Shown: piece after piece, positions 39,543 through 47,735 of the stretch | Position numbering within the stretch: the stretch's first letter is position 1 | Layout of the letters: every line of letters starts with the position of its first letter | Source of the DNA: Calditrichota bacterium | GTDB taxonomy: Bacteria > Zhuqueibacterota > Zhuqueibacteria > Zhuqueibacterales > Geothermadaptataceae | Direction of reading: 5' to 3' | Assembly (NCBI GenBank): GCA_008501765.1 | Contig: QQUE01000002.1 | Span: forward strand, 618,336-682,335 | DNA length: 64,000 bases | Made by a program: the position numbers and the translations under genes | The notes under the pieces: generated by a model | Databases searched by the model: none | Told to the model about the DNA's origin: nothing | Seen by the model: only the letters and a program-made list of their open reading frames with translations

Positions 39543-39556
39543 GACTCATTTGGCTT

Positions 39557-40591
39557 TTATTTTTTTTCCTGTTTCGGTTTTTCTTGTGCCAACGGTTTCA
39601 AACCAAGAATTTCACGGACTTTGGTTTCTATTTCCAGATTGACGTCCGGATTTTCTTTTAAATATTTTTTCACGTTCTCACGCCCCTGGCCAAGGCGTTC
39701 TTCGCCAAACGAAAACCAGGTGCCACTTTTGTCAACAATATCGTTATTTACAGCCAAATCGAGCAGATCGCCCTCTGATGAAATTCCTTCGCCGTACATG
39801 ATATCAAATTCTGCTTCACGGAATGGTGGCGCTACTTTATTTTTCACAATTTTACACTTTGTCCGGTTGCCAACAATTTGATCCGCCTGTTTTATCGAGG
39901 CTATGCGGCGAATATCAATGCGCACCGAAGCATAAAATTTCAGCGCCCGCCCTCCCGTTGTCGTCTCAGGATTGCCAAACATGACGCCAATATTCATCCG
40001 AATCTGGTTGATAAAAATAACTGTTGTGCGTGATTTACTGATGGCACCGGCCAATTTACGCATTGCCTGACTCATCAAACGGGCCTGTAAACCCATTTGC
40101 GCGTCACCCATATCGCCCTCAATTTCAGCCTTCGGAACTAAAGCCGCCACCGAGTCAATAACGATAACGTCAAGAGCGCCACTTCGAACAAGTGTTTCGG
40201 TAATTTCCAGGGCCTGTTCGCCCGTATCTGGCTGAGAAATCAACAAATTTTCCGTATCCACACCCAGTTTATTGGCATAAACCGCATCAAGTGCATGCTC
40301 GGCATCGATAAAGGCCGCCAATCCACCTTTTTTCTGAGCTTCCGCAATAATATGCAGAGTCAGGGTCGTTTTACCGCTCGACTCCGGGCCATAAATTTCC
40401 ACTACCCGGCCGCGGGGTACGCCACCGATTCCCAGTGCAGCATCCAAAGACAAACTTCCGGTTGAAATAGCCTCAATTGCCACCAAAGGTTTGTCGCTGC
40501 CGAGGCGCATTATTGAGCCTTTGCCAAATTGACGATCAATCTGTGTTACCGCAAGTTCGAGTGATTTTATTCGTTCTTCATTCTTTTCCAT
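39557..40591 (-). CDS. recA: recombinase RecA
   Basis: This 344-residue RecA has Walker [14 protein letters not shown], the MAW-type start [15 protein letters not shown], Walker [11 protein letters not shown], loop L1 ([20 protein letters not shown]) and L2 ([20 protein letters not shown]). The C-terminus is Lys/Glu-rich as usual. GGGAG precedes the ATG, two bases after the thpR stop. No LexA-like operator was recognised nearby. It is cotranscribed with cinA and thpR upstream and recX downstream. Confidence 0.99.
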   Translation of the reverse strand: MEKNEERIKSLELAVTQIDRQFGKGSIMRLGSDKPLVAIEAISTGSLSLDAALGIGGVPRGRVVEIYGPESSGKTTLTLHIIAEAQKKGGLAAFIDAEHALDAVYANKLGVDTENLLISQPDTGEQALEITETLVRSGALDVIVIDSVAALVPKAEIEGDMGDAQMGLQARLMSQAMRKLAGAISKSRTTVIFINQIRMNIGVMFGNPETTTGGRALKFYASVRIDIRRIASIKQADQIVGNRTKCKIVKNKVAPPFREAEFDIMYGEGISSEGDLLDLAVNNDIVDKSGTWFSFGEERLGQGRENVKKYLKENPDVNLEIETKVREILGLKPLAQEKPKQEKK

Positions 40592-40593
40592 AA

Positions 40594-41184
40594 TTACTCT
40601 CCCACCGTTTTAAATTTTAACGCTATATGTGCTAATGAATTATAAATTGCCCCTGAAGCTTTAAGTTCACTTCTCATTAAAGTAAGATGACGTGCTTTAA
40701 ACGTTATTTTCTGTACGTGAAACCCCGCAAGTTCTTCACGTAACATCTGAAGATTTCCTCCCTTAACACGCCCAAGCGTTAAATGAGGCTGAAATAGTTT
40801 TTTTTCAATACTAAAACCATAAACCGCCAATTGCTGGTTTATTTGTTGCGCTAATTCCGCTAAATTTGCTGGAATAACTGAACAGCCCATCCACAGAATC
40901 CGTGGTTGCCGTAAGTTTGGAAAAGCTCCCAGCTTATCAAAGACCAGCTCGATTGGCCCAATTCCACGGGCGATAACTTGCAGTTCATTTTCGATTTTAT
41001 TAATAAACGATTCTTTTGTATCACCGAGAAACTTTAGAGTCAAATGCAGGTTTTCAACACGCGTCCAGGCCACCTTTACCGGAACGTGACGCAAATTGCT
41101 TTGGCACTCTGCCACCATTTTTTTTACTTGCTGCGGCAACTCAAAACAAATAAACAGCCGCTGTGTCTGCTCAGATTTTGACAT
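40594..41184 (-). CDS. thpR: RNA 2',3'-cyclic phosphodiesterase (2H family)
   Basis: This 196-residue member of the LigT/ThpR family carries the two H-x-T catalytic motifs, HLTLKFLG near residue 44 and HLTLGRVK near 130, and the RLFICFELP start. The open frame extends to 41214, but ATG at 41184 shares one base with the cinA stop (TGATG), which points to coupled translation. The cinA-thpR-recA order is found in several bacterial phyla. Confidence 0.92.
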   Translation of the reverse strand: MSKSEQTQRLFICFELPQQVKKMVAECQSNLRHVPVKVAWTRVENLHLTLKFLGDTKESFINKIENELQVIARGIGPIELVFDKLGAFPNLRQPRILWMGCSVIPANLAELAQQINQQLAVYGFSIEKKLFQPHLTLGRVKGGNLQMLREELAGFHVQKITFKARHLTLMRSELKASGAIYNSLAHIALKFKTVGE

Positions 41185-42419
41185 CAGCGTATCATTTCGA
41201 ATAAAAGCTGACAAGCGGTATGCGCGCTTCTTTCCCGGTTTAGCTCTCGCTCACGGCCAAACAAGTTCTTCTTCACCTCCGTTTTGTCTGCGGTAGCAAG
41301 TCCAACATACACAAGGCCAACCGGTTTTTCTTTGGTGCCGCCGCCCGGGCCAGCAATTCCGGTAATTGAAATCCCAAAATCAGCCTGGCAAATTGAACGG
41401 ACGTTTTCCGCCATTTGCGCTGCCACCTGTTCACTCACAGCGCCATATTTATCGATCAATTCCGGTGAAACTTGCAACGCTTTAATTTTTTGTTCATTGC
41501 TGTAAGTAATCATGCCGCCGATAAAATAAGCGGAACTCCCGGCGACATCGGTTAATTTTTTGCCCAGCAGCCCCCCGGTGCAAGATTCGGCGACAGCCAC
41601 CGTTTGATCTCGCTCAATAAGTTTTTTCGCGATTGCTTCTTCAAGGGTTGTGCTGCCAGTTGTAAAAACAAAGCGGCCGGCTTTTCCAAGAATTATTTGC
41701 TCGACCTTCTGTATATTCGATTTTGCTTCTGCCATCGAAGTTGCGTATACCGAAAGCCGGACATCAACCCCGGTAAATTTTGGCAAAAACGCCAGGCTGC
41801 CATATTTTTCGATTTCGCCAATATCGCCAAGCAGCTCAAAAAGTAGCGATTCGCCAATCCCCGTTGTCCGCCACGTGTGGTGCAATATCACACTTCCCTT
41901 GTTTTTCAAACTAAAAACAGGTAAAACAGAATTTTCCATTATGTAACGCATTTCTGCTGGTACGCCGGGCATAACAATACACGCTTTTCCCTTTCTTTCA
42001 AAGAACATCCCCTGTGCGCTGCCAACTTTGTTGGGCAAAATTTTGGTGTCTTTTGGCAGCCATGCCTGGCCGGCATTGCTTTCGGGAAATGTATAACCCC
42101 GAGCTTCAAATCTTTTTTTCAGTTTATCATATAAATCCTGGTGGAACTCCAATTCCGTATTGAAATAATCGGCAATCACACCTTTGGTGATATCGTCGTG
42201 TGTCGGGCCCAAACCTCCTGTTACGAGCACCAAATCTGCAAATGAAAGCGCAGAATCGAGCGCGGAAACTATCGCTTCTTTATTGTCTGAAATTGTCGTT
42301 GTTCGCTTAACTGCCACTCCAATTTCACTTAACTTTTGCCCCATCCAACTGGCGTTCGTGTTGACAGTCTGACCATTAAGCAATTCATCGCCAATCGAAA
42401 TAATTTCACAAATGAGCAT
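41184..42419 (-). CDS. cinA: CinA-family protein (NMN deamidase / ADP-ribose pyrophosphatase)
   Basis: This 411-residue protein has both domains. The N-terminal molybdopterin-binding-like COG1058 domain (ISIGDELLNGQTVNTNASWM, VTGGLGPTHDD, VMPGVPAEMRYIME) is followed by the C-terminal deamidase (AVAESCTGGLLGKKLTDVAGSSAYFIGGMITYSNE, SITGIAGPGGGT). The full form recycles NAD by acting on nicotinamide mononucleotide. It overlaps thpR by one base and follows pgpA by 12 bases. Confidence 0.95.
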   Translation of the reverse strand: MLICEIISIGDELLNGQTVNTNASWMGQKLSEIGVAVKRTTTISDNKEAIVSALDSALSFADLVLVTGGLGPTHDDITKGVIADYFNTELEFHQDLYDKLKKRFEARGYTFPESNAGQAWLPKDTKILPNKVGSAQGMFFERKGKACIVMPGVPAEMRYIMENSVLPVFSLKNKGSVILHHTWRTTGIGESLLFELLGDIGEIEKYGSLAFLPKFTGVDVRLSVYATSMAEAKSNIQKVEQIILGKAGRFVFTTGSTTLEEAIAKKLIERDQTVAVAESCTGGLLGKKLTDVAGSSAYFIGGMITYSNEQKIKALQVSPELIDKYGAVSEQVAAQMAENVRSICQADFGISITGIAGPGGGTKEKPVGLVYVGLATADKTEVKKNLFGRERELNRERSAHTACQLLFEMIR

Positions 42420-42431
42420 CGTTGGACCCTG

Positions 42432-42932
42432 CTAAAAAATATACCGTGTCATGATTTGGAGTGTCAGATTAGCATAAAGGCCAGCGAGAATATCATCGAG
42501 CATAATACCTATGCCACCTTTGTTTTCTGCTATCCATTTACTATCCGGGAATTTTTTAGCGAGCCACACACCCGCTTCTTCAGATTGCCGCACAGGCCAG
42601 GGCTTAAAAATATCAAAGAGCCGGAATAGAACAAATGCTGCCAGAAGTGTAAAACCAGTTGGGGGTAAAAATGAAACGCTTATTAAAATGCCCGCCACTT
42701 CATCGATCACGACTTCCGCGGGATCTTCCTTTTTAAAAATTACTTCAGCCCGACTGGCCGACCAGATGCCAATAAAAACGATTACTCCGGTGACTAACAA
42801 AAAAACAGGCGATGAAAAATCAGATAAAAACAATAAACATACAACAGCGAGGGCACTGCCTGCCGTACCGGGAGCTTTGGGAAAATAACCGGACCCGGCG
42901 CCAGTGGCGATAAATACGACGATTGGATTCAT
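42432..42932 (-). CDS. pgpA: phosphatidylglycerophosphatase A
   Basis: This 166-residue membrane enzyme removes phosphate from phosphatidylglycerophosphate. Family motifs are GSGYFPKAPGTAGS at the start, VIDEVAG near residue 70, FRLFDIFKPWPV and the C-terminal IMLDDILAGLYAN. It overlaps pgsA by four bases, so the two successive steps of phosphatidylglycerol synthesis are encoded as a coupled pair. Confidence 0.94.
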   Translation of the reverse strand: MNPIVVFIATGAGSGYFPKAPGTAGSALAVVCLLFLSDFSSPVFLLVTGVIVFIGIWSASRAEVIFKKEDPAEVVIDEVAGILISVSFLPPTGFTLLAAFVLFRLFDIFKPWPVRQSEEAGVWLAKKFPDSKWIAENKGGIGIMLDDILAGLYANLTLQIMTRYIF

Positions 42933-43561
42933 GACAGGAAAATATTTGGTATCAAAAATCGTGATACTGTATGGGCTAATGCTTTGACATGGTGCCGATT
43001 TTCGACTAAATAATGGATGCCGGTGGTTGCTGTGATGAAAGTAACTAAATACATCAGTTTATCAACAAAGTTCAGCGCTTCAAGCTTGTGAAGCCAGGGC
43101 AGAGAATCGGTGACGGCCAGCATTTTTTGTTTAAGTACCAGATAAATTAAGATAAAATAAATACCCGCCATCTGGCTTGCTGTTTTCCACTTGGCCCACG
43201 AGCTCGTTTTTAGCGGTTTTTTCGAATTCTTTTTAATGGCATAAATACGCAGCGTCGTGATAAATAAATCACGGAAAGCTATGACGATGACCATCCAAAG
43301 CTCGATATAGCCAAGAACTACCAATGAAAAAAATGCGGACAGAACGAGTATTTTATCGGCGAGTGGATCAAGGAACTTCCCCCAGTTGGTTACGGAGCCA
43401 AATTTCCGGGCGACATAACCATCATACCAATCCGTAAGCACAGCAATAAAAAAAATGATGAGCGCTGCAAGACGATAATTGTACTCTTCGACGAACAAGC
43501 ATGCGACAAAAACCGGTGTTAGCAGTATTCGAAGAATTGTAAGTTGGTTTGGGAAGGACAT
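42929..43561 (-). CDS. pgsA: CDP-diacylglycerol-glycerol-3-phosphate 3-phosphatidyltransferase
   Basis: This 210-residue integral membrane enzyme has the CDP-alcohol phosphotransferase signature D-x2-D-G-x2-A-R-x8-G-x3-D-x3-D, read as DWYDGYVARKFGSVTNWGKF followed by LDPLADK at about residues 42-68. It makes phosphatidylglycerophosphate from CDP-diacylglycerol and glycerol-3-phosphate. About five membrane segments are predicted. It follows recR and is coupled with pgpA. Confidence 0.95.
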   Translation of the reverse strand: MSFPNQLTILRILLTPVFVACLFVEEYNYRLAALIIFFIAVLTDWYDGYVARKFGSVTNWGKFLDPLADKILVLSAFFSLVVLGYIELWMVIVIAFRDLFITTLRIYAIKKNSKKPLKTSSWAKWKTASQMAGIYFILIYLVLKQKMLAVTDSLPWLHKLEALNFVDKLMYLVTFITATTGIHYLVENRHHVKALAHTVSRFLIPNIFLS

Positions 43562-43597
43562 ATATAAATTTCTATCTCAGGTCACTTATTAAATATC

Positions 43598-44194
43598 TCA
43601 GAGCCCGACTCTTTCTGACAAAGCCCGTGCAAGGGTTACTTCGTCGGTGTATTCCAAATCGCCACCCATTGGAATTCCTCGGGCAATACGGCTTATTTTT
43701 ATTTCGAGTGGTTTAATGAATTTGCTCAAATAAACGGCTGTTGCTTCACCTTCAGCACTGGCATTTGTTGCCAGAATCACTTCTTCTATTTCATCATTCA
43801 GGCGAATCATCAACTCGCGAATTTTTAAATCATCCGGCCCAATGCCATCCAACGGCGACAAAAAACCGCCCAAAATATGGTAAGTGCCGTGATATTCGTT
43901 GGTTCTCTCAATCGCCAGAACATCATTCGCTTCCTCAACAACACAAATTATTTTATGATTCCGGGATGGACTTGCACAGATGGCACATTGGCTGGAATCA
44001 GCAAAATTAAAGCATGTTTCGCAAAATTGAATTTTTTCTTTTAAATCTAAAAGCGCTGTTGCCAACGATTTGATTTCTTCCTTATCACTCTTTAGTAAAA
44101 AGAAAACCAGTCTTTGGGCACTTTTACGGCCGATTCCCGGCAATTTTGATAACTCTTCAATAGCGACGTTTACTGCATCAGCCGTATATTGCAT
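43598..44194 (-). CDS. recR: recombination mediator RecR
   Basis: This 198-residue protein has the N-terminal HhH (LSKLPGIGRKSAQRLVFFLL), a four-Cys zinc finger (CETCFNFADSSQCAICASP) and a Toprim domain (ICVVEEANDVLAIERTNEYHGTYHILGG) ending in a Walker-like C-terminal region. It loads RecA on gapped DNA with RecO/RecF. The ybaB stop is three bases upstream of its ATG, and the dnaX-ybaB-recR order is widely conserved. Confidence 0.97.
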   Translation of the reverse strand: MQYTADAVNVAIEELSKLPGIGRKSAQRLVFFLLKSDKEEIKSLATALLDLKEKIQFCETCFNFADSSQCAICASPSRNHKIICVVEEANDVLAIERTNEYHGTYHILGGFLSPLDGIGPDDLKIRELMIRLNDEIEEVILATNASAEGEATAVYLSKFIKPLEIKISRIARGIPMGGDLEYTDEVTLARALSERVGL

Positions 44195-44197
44195 TAT

Positions 44198-44536
44198 TTA
44201 CATTCCGAAAGGATTCAGGCCACCGGGCAAGTTGGGTAACATGCCGCCAGCCATTTTGCTCATCTCGGCTTCAGACATTTCCTGCGCTTTTTTTGCAGCC
44301 TGATTTACCGCAGCAACAACCAGATCTTCCAACATTTCAACATCGTCTTTGTCAACAACTTCAGGGTCGATTTTCAATTGTACAAGATCGCCTTTTCCGT
44401 TAGCGATTGCGGTTACCATGCCACCGCCTGAATTTCCCTCAACACGTTTTTCCAGCAATTCTTCCTGGATTTTCTGCATGCGTTCCTGCATTTGCTGAGC
44501 TTGTTTCATTATATTTCCAAAACCTGGTTTAGCCAT
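44198..44536 (-). CDS. ybaB: nucleoid-associated protein YbaB/EbfC
   Basis: This 112-residue DNA-binding protein has a Gln/Met-rich N-terminal helix (IMKQAQQMQERMQKIQEEL), the central conserved EGNSGGGMVTAIANGKGDLVQLKIDPEVV and the end DLVVAAVNQAAKKAQEM, then a Gly/Pro-rich tail. ATG at 44536 with GGAGA upstream is chosen over the long frame to 44629, which would overlap dnaX. It forms the usual trio with dnaX and recR. Confidence 0.95.
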   Translation of the reverse strand: MAKPGFGNIMKQAQQMQERMQKIQEELLEKRVEGNSGGGMVTAIANGKGDLVQLKIDPEVVDKDDVEMLEDLVVAAVNQAAKKAQEMSEAEMSKMAGGMLPNLPGGLNPFGM

Positions 44537-44597
44537 TGTAAATCTCCAAATTAAATAATGATATAAAGGTAAACAATACGGAGCTTTCGGGTTTAAA

Positions 44598-46337
44598 TCA
44601 ATTAATTTCTTCACCGCCGAGTGATTCAATCAATAACTGGGCCACCGGGTATTGTTTTATCCATTCACTGCCATTTGGGGGCGGCACACTGTTGCTCTCT
44701 TTCTTCTCATCATTCTCAACATTTGCAGATAAATCTTCATGCGCGATTCCGGTTTTTTCTGTTTGATTTGCCGAGACGACACACTCAACCAGAATGGGGT
44801 TTTTGAAAAAAGATGAAATTATTTTTTGGACAGCAACCCGGTTTTCATTTAAGGATTTTACGTGAAATTTTTTAGAATGATCGAAAGCTATTTCGAGCTG
44901 ATTTCCTGTTAGATTTTGCAGTTCCCCTTCCTCAAGAAATGAACCGATGGATATTTTTTCTTTTTTGATAATCGCGATGACTTCTTCCCATTTTGCCTTG
45001 ATTTCAACAAGCGTAATGGGTGCATCAAGGGTATCGGCAACACGATCGGGCTCAGGCTTACTCACAGACTCGTTTACCACCTGATTTTTATTTCGTACCC
45101 CGTTTAGGTCGCCAAACAATCCACCCTTTATTTTCTGATGCTGAATCTCCGGAACAATTCGAACAACATCACTCTTTAAGGTTTCAGGTTCGCTCAGTTC
45201 TTTTTTTTTTAAGGTGTCTAATTCAGTAAAAATTTTATTCAACTCAATACTTTTTGTCAATTTTGTCAGGCGCACCAACAACATCTCAACGTGCAACTGA
45301 GGATTGCTGCTCCAGCGCAGATCATTCGAAGCTTCAACCACAGCTTGATACAGTCTTATTAAATCAGTTTCCTCGAACAAATCAGCCTGGGCTTTAAAAG
45401 TTTTGATAAAATCTTCTTTGCCCTCCAACAAACGGACAGCCCGGGTTGTTTTATAAATCAGCACCTTATTGATATATTCAGCCAGCCCATGCAATAATTC
45501 CGGAAATGAATATCCTTTTTCATAAACTGATTGCGAGATGGCAAAGATTTTTGAACTCTCTTTTTCTGCGGCTGCAGCGAGAATATCGATGTATACGTCG
45601 AGCCCAATGACACCAAGTAAACCGGCGACATCATCTTCTTTTATTTTTGATCCGCAAAACGAAATAACCTGATCCAGCAAGCTCTGGCTATCCCGCATAC
45701 AGCCTTCTGATTTTCCAGCGATCAACGCCAGGGATATCTCGTCAATTTCGATTTTCTCATGGGCACAAATATTGGCGAGTTGCTTTGCTATTTTCTCGGC
45801 AGGAATGCGCCGGAAATCAAAACGCTGGCAGCGGGAGAGAATTGTTGCTGGAACCTTGTTTGATTCTGTGGTGGCGAAAATAAAAATGACGTGGGGCGGC
45901 GGTTCTTCCAGCGTTTTCAGGAGTGCGTTAAATGCCTCGGTCGTCAACATGTGCACTTCATCGATGATATATATTTTACTCCGCTGCTGAGCCGAAGTAT
46001 AGCGTGTGCTTTCTCGCAAATTGCGGATTTCATCAATCCCCCGATTTGACGCACCGTCAATCTCGAGGACATCAATGCTGTTGCCGGAAGTGATTTCTTT
46101 GCAGACATCGCATTTATTGCAGGGATCTGTGGTCGGCCCTTTTTCACAATTCAGGGCTTTGGCAAGAATTCTGGCCGTCGTCGTTTTTCCAACACCGCGT
46201 GGACCTGAAAAAATGTAGGCAGAGGCAAGGCGGTCATTTTTGATAGCATTTTTTAATGTCACCGTAACATGCTCCTGACCGATGACTTCAGAAAATGTTA
46301 AGGGTCGCCATTTACGGGCGAGAACAAGGTAAGACAT
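44598..46337 (-). CDS. dnaX: DNA polymerase III subunit tau (with possible gamma by slippage)
   Basis: This 579-residue clamp-loader ATPase has Walker [21 protein letters not shown], a four-Cys zinc module (C-x8-C-x2-C-x2-C, DPCNKCDVCKE), Walker B IYIIDEVHMLT, sensor 1 FATTESNKVPATILSRCQRFDFR, and domain III up to about residue 370. A linker and the C-terminal tau part follow. A run of ten A (plus strand 45201-45210) at codons 376-379 lies right after domain III. Gain or loss of one base leads to a stop within six codons, giving a product of 380-384 residues like gamma. GGAGG precedes the ATG. Confidence 0.97.
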   Translation of the reverse strand: MSYLVLARKWRPLTFSEVIGQEHVTVTLKNAIKNDRLASAYIFSGPRGVGKTTTARILAKALNCEKGPTTDPCNKCDVCKEITSGNSIDVLEIDGASNRGIDEIRNLRESTRYTSAQQRSKIYIIDEVHMLTTEAFNALLKTLEEPPPHVIFIFATTESNKVPATILSRCQRFDFRRIPAEKIAKQLANICAHEKIEIDEISLALIAGKSEGCMRDSQSLLDQVISFCGSKIKEDDVAGLLGVIGLDVYIDILAAAAEKESSKIFAISQSVYEKGYSFPELLHGLAEYINKVLIYKTTRAVRLLEGKEDFIKTFKAQADLFEETDLIRLYQAVVEASNDLRWSSNPQLHVEMLLVRLTKLTKSIELNKIFTELDTLKKKELSEPETLKSDVVRIVPEIQHQKIKGGLFGDLNGVRNKNQVVNESVSKPEPDRVADTLDAPITLVEIKAKWEEVIAIIKKEKISIGSFLEEGELQNLTGNQLEIAFDHSKKFHVKSLNENRVAVQKIISSFFKNPILVECVVSANQTEKTGIAHEDLSANVENDEKKESNSVPPPNGSEWIKQYPVAQLLIESLGGEEIN

Positions 46338-46396
46338 TAAACCTCCGCTGATTATCAGAGATCACGTTGCCAGGAAGCAGGAATAATTAAAAAAAT

Positions 46397-46497
46397 ACGG
46401 AAAAGCAAACCCGCGGCACATAAAGACGCTGCTTACCGCTGCTACCTTCCGGTCCTGACGGGGTTGGGCATGTATTTATTGCGCGGGGCTTTTCCGT
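46397..46497 (-). ncRNA. ffs: signal recognition particle RNA, small bacterial type
   Basis: About 101 bases with the conserved domain IV core GTCAGGACCGGAAGGTAGCA and AGCGGTAAGCAG on the opposite side. The ends pair over nine bases (GGAAAAGC with GCTTTTCC) and are followed by a T-run (ATTTTTTT), so the helix also serves as terminator. No Alu domain is present. It lies between the tRNA cluster and dnaX, as in Bacillus. Confidence 0.95.
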
Positions 46498-46503
46498 TTT
46501 TAA

Positions 46504-46532
46504 TATTTACACAAGCATCTTCAAAAACGCAA
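46504..46532 (-). promoter_or_regulatory. promoter of the SRP RNA
   Basis: On the minus strand TTGCGT (46527-46532), 17 bases and TAAATA (46504-46509), with TG just before the -10. The first base of the SRP RNA lies seven bases downstream, the right distance for a start site. Confidence 0.6.
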
Positions 46533-46587
46533 GGTTATTCTGAAGACAATCCTTAAAACCGGCTCTGTTTTCCAGTTTTAACAAGCG

Positions 46588-46674
46588 CGGAGAGAGAGGG
46601 ATTCGAACCCTCGGTAGGGAAAGCCCTACACACGCTTTCCAAGCGTGCTCCTTAAGCCACTCAGACATCTCTCC
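46588..46674 (-). tRNA. tRNA-Ser(GGA)
   Basis: An 87-base class II tRNA with acceptor GGAGAGA/TCTCTCC, a long variable arm, T-arm GGTTCGAATCC and loop TTGGAAA, giving anticodon GGA (codons UCC/UCU). The 3' CCA is not encoded. Confidence 0.96.
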
Positions 46675-46702
46675 AAAAACAATCAAAAATCAACTATAAA
46701 TG

Positions 46703-46789
46703 CGGAGAGGGAGGGATTCGAACCCCCGGTGATCAAAGACCACAACGGTTTTCGAGACCGCCCCATTAAGCCAGCTCTGGCACCTCTCC
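46703..46789 (-). tRNA. tRNA-Ser(CGA)
   Basis: An 87-base class II tRNA with acceptor GGAGAGG/CCTCTCC, a long variable arm and anticodon loop CTCGAAA, giving anticodon CGA (codon UCG). Discriminator G; CCA not encoded. Confidence 0.96.
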
Positions 46790-46799
46790 AGTACATTTT

Positions 46800-46863
<64 letters not shown>

Positions 46864-46873
<10 letters not shown>

Positions 46874-47331
46874 AATTCATCGCTTCTTTTGCGCAAATCA
46901 CCAAAGAACTCTTTTAAAAGCGCACTCGACGCATCTGCTAATATGCCGCTAATAACTTCAAAAGGCGTTGTCATCGATTGCATGTTTTGCAAATTGATAT
47001 AACTGCCGCACGCGCCAAACCGCGGATCATGCGCTCCAAAAACCAATTTATTTAAGCGGGCTAAATGCAGCGCTCCCATACACATCGGGCACGGTTCAAG
47101 CGTTACATAAAGCGTTGATCCATTCATTCGCCATGATTTCCGGCGGCTGATGGCATCTTTTAACGCGACGATTTCAGCATGCGCAGTGGGATCGGAAGTT
47201 GTCTCCACCAAATTGTGCCCCCGGCCAATAAGCTGGCTATTATGCACAACAACAGCACCAACCGGAACTTCCCCCTCGCGTTTGGCTTTTAGCGCTTCTT
47301 CGAACGCTAACTTCATCCAGCGTTCGTGCAT
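46864..47331 (-). CDS. tadA: tRNA-specific adenosine deaminase
   Basis: This 155-residue zinc enzyme converts A34 of tRNA-Arg(ACG) to inosine, so that it reads CGU, CGC and CGA. The catalytic site is THAEIVAL-type (TAHAEIVALKDAI, His and Glu) and PCPMCMGAL (two Cys). ATG at 47331 has AGGTGG upstream; the longer frame runs into the tRNA-Arg gene and is not coding. The substrate tRNA-Arg(ACG) is encoded 57 bases upstream, with a hairpin terminator between. The stop codon lies inside the tRNA-Ala gene. Confidence 0.96.
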
Positions 47332-47349
47332 CTGACCACCTACATATAA

Positions 47350-47379
47350 AAACAAGGAACCGTTATTGATTCCTTGTTT
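47350..47379 (-). terminator. terminator or attenuator between tRNA-Arg and tadA
   Basis: On the minus strand a perfect 10-bp stem (AAACAAGGAA and TTCCTTGTTT, ten-base loop) runs into a TTTTT tract followed by ATATG. It should end the tRNA transcript or let only part of it continue into tadA, whose ribosome site follows about 10 bases later. Confidence 0.75.
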
Positions 47380-47388
47380 ATTCAAAAG

Positions 47389-47461
47389 TACGCCCGGGAG
47401 GATTCGAACCTCCAACCTCCTGGTCCGTAGCCAGACGCTCTATCCGTTGAGCCACGGGCGC
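47389..47461 (-). tRNA. tRNA-Arg(ACG)
   Basis: A 73-base tRNA with acceptor GCGCCCG/CGGGCGT (first pair G-U), anticodon stem TCTGG/CCAGG and loop CTACGGA. Anticodon ACG is the classical A34 substrate of TadA, whose gene follows directly. Discriminator A; CCA not encoded. Confidence 0.96.
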
Positions 47462-47484
47462 ATTTTAAGGATTTGAAAATTCTG

Positions 47485-47571
47485 CGGAGAGGGAGGGATT
47501 CGAACCCTCGATACCGTTACCAGTATAACACCTTAGCAGGGTGCCGCTTTCAGCCGCTCAGCCACCTCTCC
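47485..47571 (-). tRNA. tRNA-Ser(GCT)
   Basis: An 87-base class II tRNA with acceptor GGAGAGG/CCTCTCC, a long variable arm and anticodon loop CTGCTAA, giving anticodon GCT (codons AGC/AGU). CCA not encoded. Confidence 0.96.
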
Positions 47572-47584
47572 TTTAAAAACCGTG

Positions 47585-47668
47585 CGGAGGGCGAGGGACT
47601 CGAACCCACAAGGGCGTAAACCCGGCGGTTTTCAAGACCGCTGCCTTACCAATTAGGACTAGCCCTCC
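47585..47668 (-). tRNA. tRNA-Ser(TGA)
   Basis: An 84-base class II tRNA with acceptor GGAGGGC/GCCCTCC and anticodon loop CTTGAAA, giving anticodon TGA (codons UCA and wobble). First tRNA after the cluster promoter. CCA not encoded. Confidence 0.95.
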
Positions 47669-47679
47669 AGGAGACGTGG

Positions 47680-47709
47680 AATATACAAAACAAAATCAAC
47701 TAATGTCAA
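47680..47709 (-). promoter_or_regulatory. promoter of the tRNA cluster
   Basis: On the minus strand a perfect TTGACA (47704-47709), 18 bases and TATATT (47680-47685). The first tRNA begins 12 bases after the -10 box, which fits a stable-RNA promoter. Confidence 0.85.
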
Positions 47710-47735
47710 ATTATTTTTCGGCGTCATTCCCATTT

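Noticed and set aside
44861-44880. parS-like sequence TTTACGTGAAAT
   Set aside because: Only about 11 of 16 positions fit TGTTTCACGTGAAACA, it lies inside dnaX and far from parAB. No convincing parS site was found in the window.
46555-46579. Terminator after tRNA-Ser(GGA)
   Set aside because: An eight-pair stem (AAAACTGG and CCGGTTTT) exists but no T-run follows, so it is not a convincing intrinsic terminator.
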